From Emydura subglobosa (lineage: Eukaryota; Chordata; Testudines; Chelidae), in contig ML679960.1 in the NCBI GenBank assembly GCA_007922225.1, positions 3,796,032 to 3,860,031 on the forward strand: a DNA stretch of 64,000 nucleotides. Reading direction: 5' to 3'. The notes beneath the pieces were generated by a model that saw only the letters and a list, made by a program, of their open reading frames with translations, searched no databases and was not told the DNA's origin. The position numbers and the translations under genes were made by a program. How positions within the stretch are numbered: the first letter of the stretch is position 1; every line of letters starts with the position of its first letter. Positions 60,871 to 64,000 of the stretch are shown here, piece after piece.

Positions 60871-63250
60871 AAATATTGGGTAATAGTGTCTTCTCTGTAT
60901 GGAATATGTCTATCTGAATTTTCAGTTGATATATTCTCATTTGAAGCTATATTAACCAACTATACCAGGATGGTAATCTAGTGGAAGAGTATTGGGATAC
61001 CATATGAGAACTGATGCTGGGCATTGAATCTTGGTCCCTAGTTCTTGGGTTCACAAGGAATCTTCATGCTGTTCTCTGTTGATCTTATTTTCCCCCATAT
61101 TAATTCATGGAGCAACACTGATTGCCTCTAAAGGAGTGTGACCACAGTACTTTCAAAGAGGGAAGAAAAATAAAGAAAATAGATGACGGGAATCCCTAGT
61201 GCTAGGAGGGGGTATTAGAGGATCCTTATGAAAGAAGAAAAAACAACACATGAGAAACTAGTGAAACACAAAGCACCTTTTTAAAACTACGGAATCTATC
61301 CACACTCATACGTGAAAATGTTACTTTGCTATTTGCTGTAAATACATAATTTGTGTAAGCAACAGTATATAATTTCAGTTATATTAAAAGAGAGATAAAG
61401 GATATGCTAAACATTATAGAACAACTTTGTTCTAAACTCTAATACAGCAAAATTACAAAATGTTTTAATATTTAAGTAGTTGAGATATAAGTATATATAT
61501 ACTAATTGCATAGTACTGATTGCTTGAATAAAGTTCCAGTTGCAATGTGATATTTTATTTCACTCTTTGTTATATCAGTTGATGTGTCTGTAATGATTCA
61601 CCTTGCTGCTTTAATAATTATTTGAAAATTAATATTAAAGTGAGTTATCATTATCCCAATTTTGCTTTTTGGAATAAGCAACTATCTCAAAATTACCCTG
61701 TTTATTTTTATTGAGCTATTTTTAAAGCAGTTTTTGAATGTTTGGCAAAACCATGTGATATTTAGTATATCAGTTATAGGTAACTGTAAATTACAGAGCT
61801 GCTGTACCGGGTTCTGACAACATGAGAATGCATTATAAGAGTTTTCATGATTATGATATCACCAAAGGATTCTAATCCCTTAGATTCATCTTTTCTCTTT
61901 ATTTTTTATGAAGTCATTGCAGTTGCAAATTCTTCATAAATTAAAATTTTCCAGTGTATATATAGTAATTGGTGAAACAATTTGTTTTTATAGGTTAACA
62001 ATGGCTGCTTTATAAGAAGTGCAGTTTAATCCAATGTGTTTTCAAGATAGCTGTTGTCTCCATTGTGTTGCAACTTTTTGTCAGCAGGTGGAGATACGGC
62101 ATATATTGCCAAAGATGGAAATATAACTAAAATGGATTTTTGATGTTCCTTTGATTTTGTGTTTCAGTTCCAAACCATAGTAATTATTGATCCCATATCA
62201 ATATGAGTCTTGAAATTTAAGCTCCTATATTTCTGTATTACAGCAGTTAAATCTATCAAGTATTGGTCACTTGGGTCTGGCTATATAATCCTAACTCACT
62301 TGAATAGTTCTGTTATAGTGAGACAGTAGCACCACTATAGTTTAAGGATAGACTAGAGTTGATGAATAATTGGGTTTTTTTATTCAGTGGCTGAAGTGAA
62401 AAATCAGAAGGAAAAAAACAATTTCAAACTGAAACTTGAATGTGTTCATTTTTTCTTGACGAAACAATAAACTGAAAATTTTTTGGTTCTCATCAAGTGA
62501 AATATTATTTTGAAGGTCCATTCGAAATTGCATTTTGAAACAAAATGTTGATATGAAACAACCTTTTTGGAAATTTTCATTTTTTTTTCTAGCCAAAACT
62601 ATTTGCTGAATTTGACCCAAATTCTCATAGTTTCAGTGCCCTCCAGAATGCATTTTTAGGGAAATGTACTATTTGCCAAAAAAGGCACCCACCTCTAGTT
62701 GAGACTAGCTTACTTATTTTTCTTAGTGTTCTAAAATACACATGCTTATTTGTTGAAAGTTGCTGTGCCTTGAGAAGGCCTGGGGCAGGGTTAGTAGTCA
62801 AAATTTGAGGTCAGTTGAACAAGAGGCACCCAAAATACAGTCCACCAAAACAAAAAAGTGACATCAGATTTTCACAGTTCTTATAATTTCATTTCTGAGG
62901 TTTAGTTTATCACTCTGATCCTCCCCAAACTGATATCACCTGCTTAGGTTTGATTTTAGTTAGCATGCCTGGCATCAACTGCCCCTTTGGGAAGAATATT
63001 TAGAAAGTTACTCGGGATAAAAGTTGGATCTGCAGTGTGGCTCAGGTGAAGCTTACAAACCAGATAAAGTCATTTGTGTATTTGCAGCAGGACTAGGGCT
63101 CCATTGCAAGCCATTGTTTGCAGGGAGCCTGACAGAGTAATTGTGTGACTCAAGGTGACATGCTGTGGCCAGTGAACCTGAGAAGTACCCATGTACAGTG
63201 AGTTTGAGCCTTCCCCTAAGTAGGTTTCAGAGAATGTATATTGTGCATTT

Positions 63251-63569
63251 AGAATCATAAAGTGTAGGGCTGGATGGGAACTCAAAAGGTCTTCTAGTCC
63301 AGTCCCCTACACTCAAGGCAGCACTAAGTAATAACTAGACCAGTGTTTCTCAATTGGTGTTCCTGTTAGAGTTCTGTGAGAAAGTGACATCACGCCGCCG
63401 AGACCAGCTGGTCTCCGCGCCGCCGAAAAAGGGAAGATATCCCAGTTTTTTCAGCGGAAGGCATTGAGTATGAGTGTAATTTCCCCGCAGAGCCTAAAGG
63501 GTTCTGCGGGGAAATTTAATTGAGAAATGCTGAACTAGACCATTCCTGATAGGTGATTGTCTAACCTGT
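63251..63569 (-). mobile_element. CR1 3'UTR fragment split by a hAT MITE
   Basis: AGAATCATAAAGTGTAGGGC, TCTAGTCCAGTCCCCTACAC and, beyond the insertion, CATTCCTGATAGGTGATTGT are CR1 3'UTR read in reverse. It ends where LTR-like sequence begins. Confidence 0.8.
63341..63532. mobile_element. hAT MITE, 192 bp, perfect 8-bp target duplication
   Basis: AACTAGAC lies at 63333-63340 and 63533-63540. Ends CAGTGTTTCTCAATT and AATTGAGAAATGCTG are inverted (13 of 15). It holds CpG-bearing hairpins (CCGCCGAGACCAGCTGGTCT; CCCCGCAGAG with CTGCGGGG). Non-coding. Confidence 0.95.
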
Positions 63570-64000
63570 TGTGACGCTGGCTGGATCGGGGGGACGGACA
63601 TTTATTATATTACTTAACATCAATATGTCAAAATCATAATAATTCATATGAGATATGCCATGCAAGGTACTGTTAGAAAGGCTGTAATGTGCTAAGTAAG
63701 ATGATAATGTTTATGTTCATGTATTATATGTGTAATGGAAGTTATGGATATGTTTGTATCTATATTTCAATTTGTACTGGTTTCTGGGTGACACCTCAGA
63801 CAGGATGTGCAGCACTAGCCTGCTTAATGGCCCATTAAGGAAATTCACAGGTACAATGGGCTCAGGGGGAGAAGCCAGGGATATACCTGATGAGTCACCA
63901 GTCACTCATATGACCCTGGACTCCATCTTATTCCTGTAAATTTCCACAAGCAGCATGGCAAAGGCCAAAGGACATAAAAGGCAGCTGCACCACATCCATT
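63570..64000 (+). repeat. LTR-like sequence, cut by the window edge
   Basis: Begins TGTGACGCTGG right where CR1 text stops, and carries a TATA-like CATAAAAGG at 63973-63981, as expected of a U3 region. No second end is visible and no internal genes. Could be an endogenous retrovirus or a gypsy-type LTR. Confidence 0.4.

Larger units (their letters stand above)
15724..64000 (+). other. PDK3: PDK3 gene body, 5' half (exons 1-5, introns 1-5), truncated by the right edge
   Basis: Five exons splice in frame (intron phases 1, 2, 2, 1, 1) to 198 codons plus one base. The protein matches pyruvate dehydrogenase kinase, and isozyme 3 is preferred over 1, 2 and 4 from the exact match of exon 1 and 2 segments such as [13 protein letters not shown] and [19 protein letters not shown] and of the LEYENKSPEDP segment in exon 3. 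Every junction is GT-AG: donors GTGAGT, GTAAGT, GTAAGT, GTAAGT, GTAAGG. Intron sizes are 26,013, 9,985, 5,676 and 1,920 bp; intron 5 exceeds 4 kb. The next exon should begin with the two bases completing an Asp codon and was not seen. PDK3 phosphorylates the E1 alpha subunit of pyruvate dehydrogenase in the mitochondrial matrix and shuts it down (family knowledge). The catalytic GHKL domain is outside the window. Confidence 0.95.
59913..64000 (+). other. PDK3: PDK3 intron 5, 5' part
   Basis: Starts GTAAGG. 60900-63240 is AT-rich with no gene recognised; 62390-62700 has runs such as TTTTGGAAATTTTCATTTTT that may be an old repeat. Confidence 0.85.

Noticed and set aside
59913..64000. PDK3 exon 6
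   Set aside because: No segment encoding the expected Asp-Ala-Tyr-Glu start after an AG acceptor was found before the edge.

Overview
The window is vertebrate nuclear DNA, most likely from a turtle (a crocodilian is less likely). The sequence shows one gene split by GT-AG introns of 1.9 to 26 kb, a CpG-rich promoter, and repeats typical of non-mammalian amniotes: CR1/L3 LINEs, RTE-like LINE ends, DIRS-like and Penelope-like retroelement remains, many hAT and TTA/TAA-target MITEs and tRNA-derived SINEs. No bacterial-type genes, CRISPR arrays or operons are present. The turtle assignment rests on the look of the repeats from memory, not on a search.

The only protein-coding gene I can support is PDK3, pyruvate dehydrogenase kinase isozyme 3, on the + strand. 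Its first five coding exons lie at 15724-15829, 41843-41984, 51970-52041, 57718-57902 and 59823-59912. Together they give 595 coding bases, 198 codons plus one base, with no stop or frameshift. This is roughly the N-terminal half of a protein of about 400 residues: the helical regulatory domain that binds the lipoyl domain of the pyruvate dehydrogenase complex. The ATP-binding GHKL domain lies beyond the right edge.

Layout: 1-14880 is upstream intergenic DNA with no recognisable gene, holding LTR-like and MITE-like repeats and a pyrimidine-rich array. 14880-15290 is a minisatellite with a 10-N assembly gap. 15300-16120 is the CpG-rich promoter, 5'UTR and exon 1, with NRF-1-like palindromes and a 16-codon upstream ORF. 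Intron 1 (26 kb) carries a nested-transposon block at 18.5-21.3 kb, further CR1/RTE/L3 remains and a fold-back element with head-to-head tRNA-like arms at 35.0-35.2 kb. Intron 2 (10 kb) carries DIRS-like and Penelope-like remains and a GC-rich repeat ending about 65 bp before exon 3. Introns 3 to 5 are mostly unique AT-rich DNA with a few repeats. An LTR-like sequence runs off the right edge.

I found no convincing undescribed gene system. The most unusual items are the multi-level nested insertions with readable target-site duplications, the TG-rich minisatellite beside the promoter, the glycine-run uORF, and the fold-back element with tRNA-like arms.
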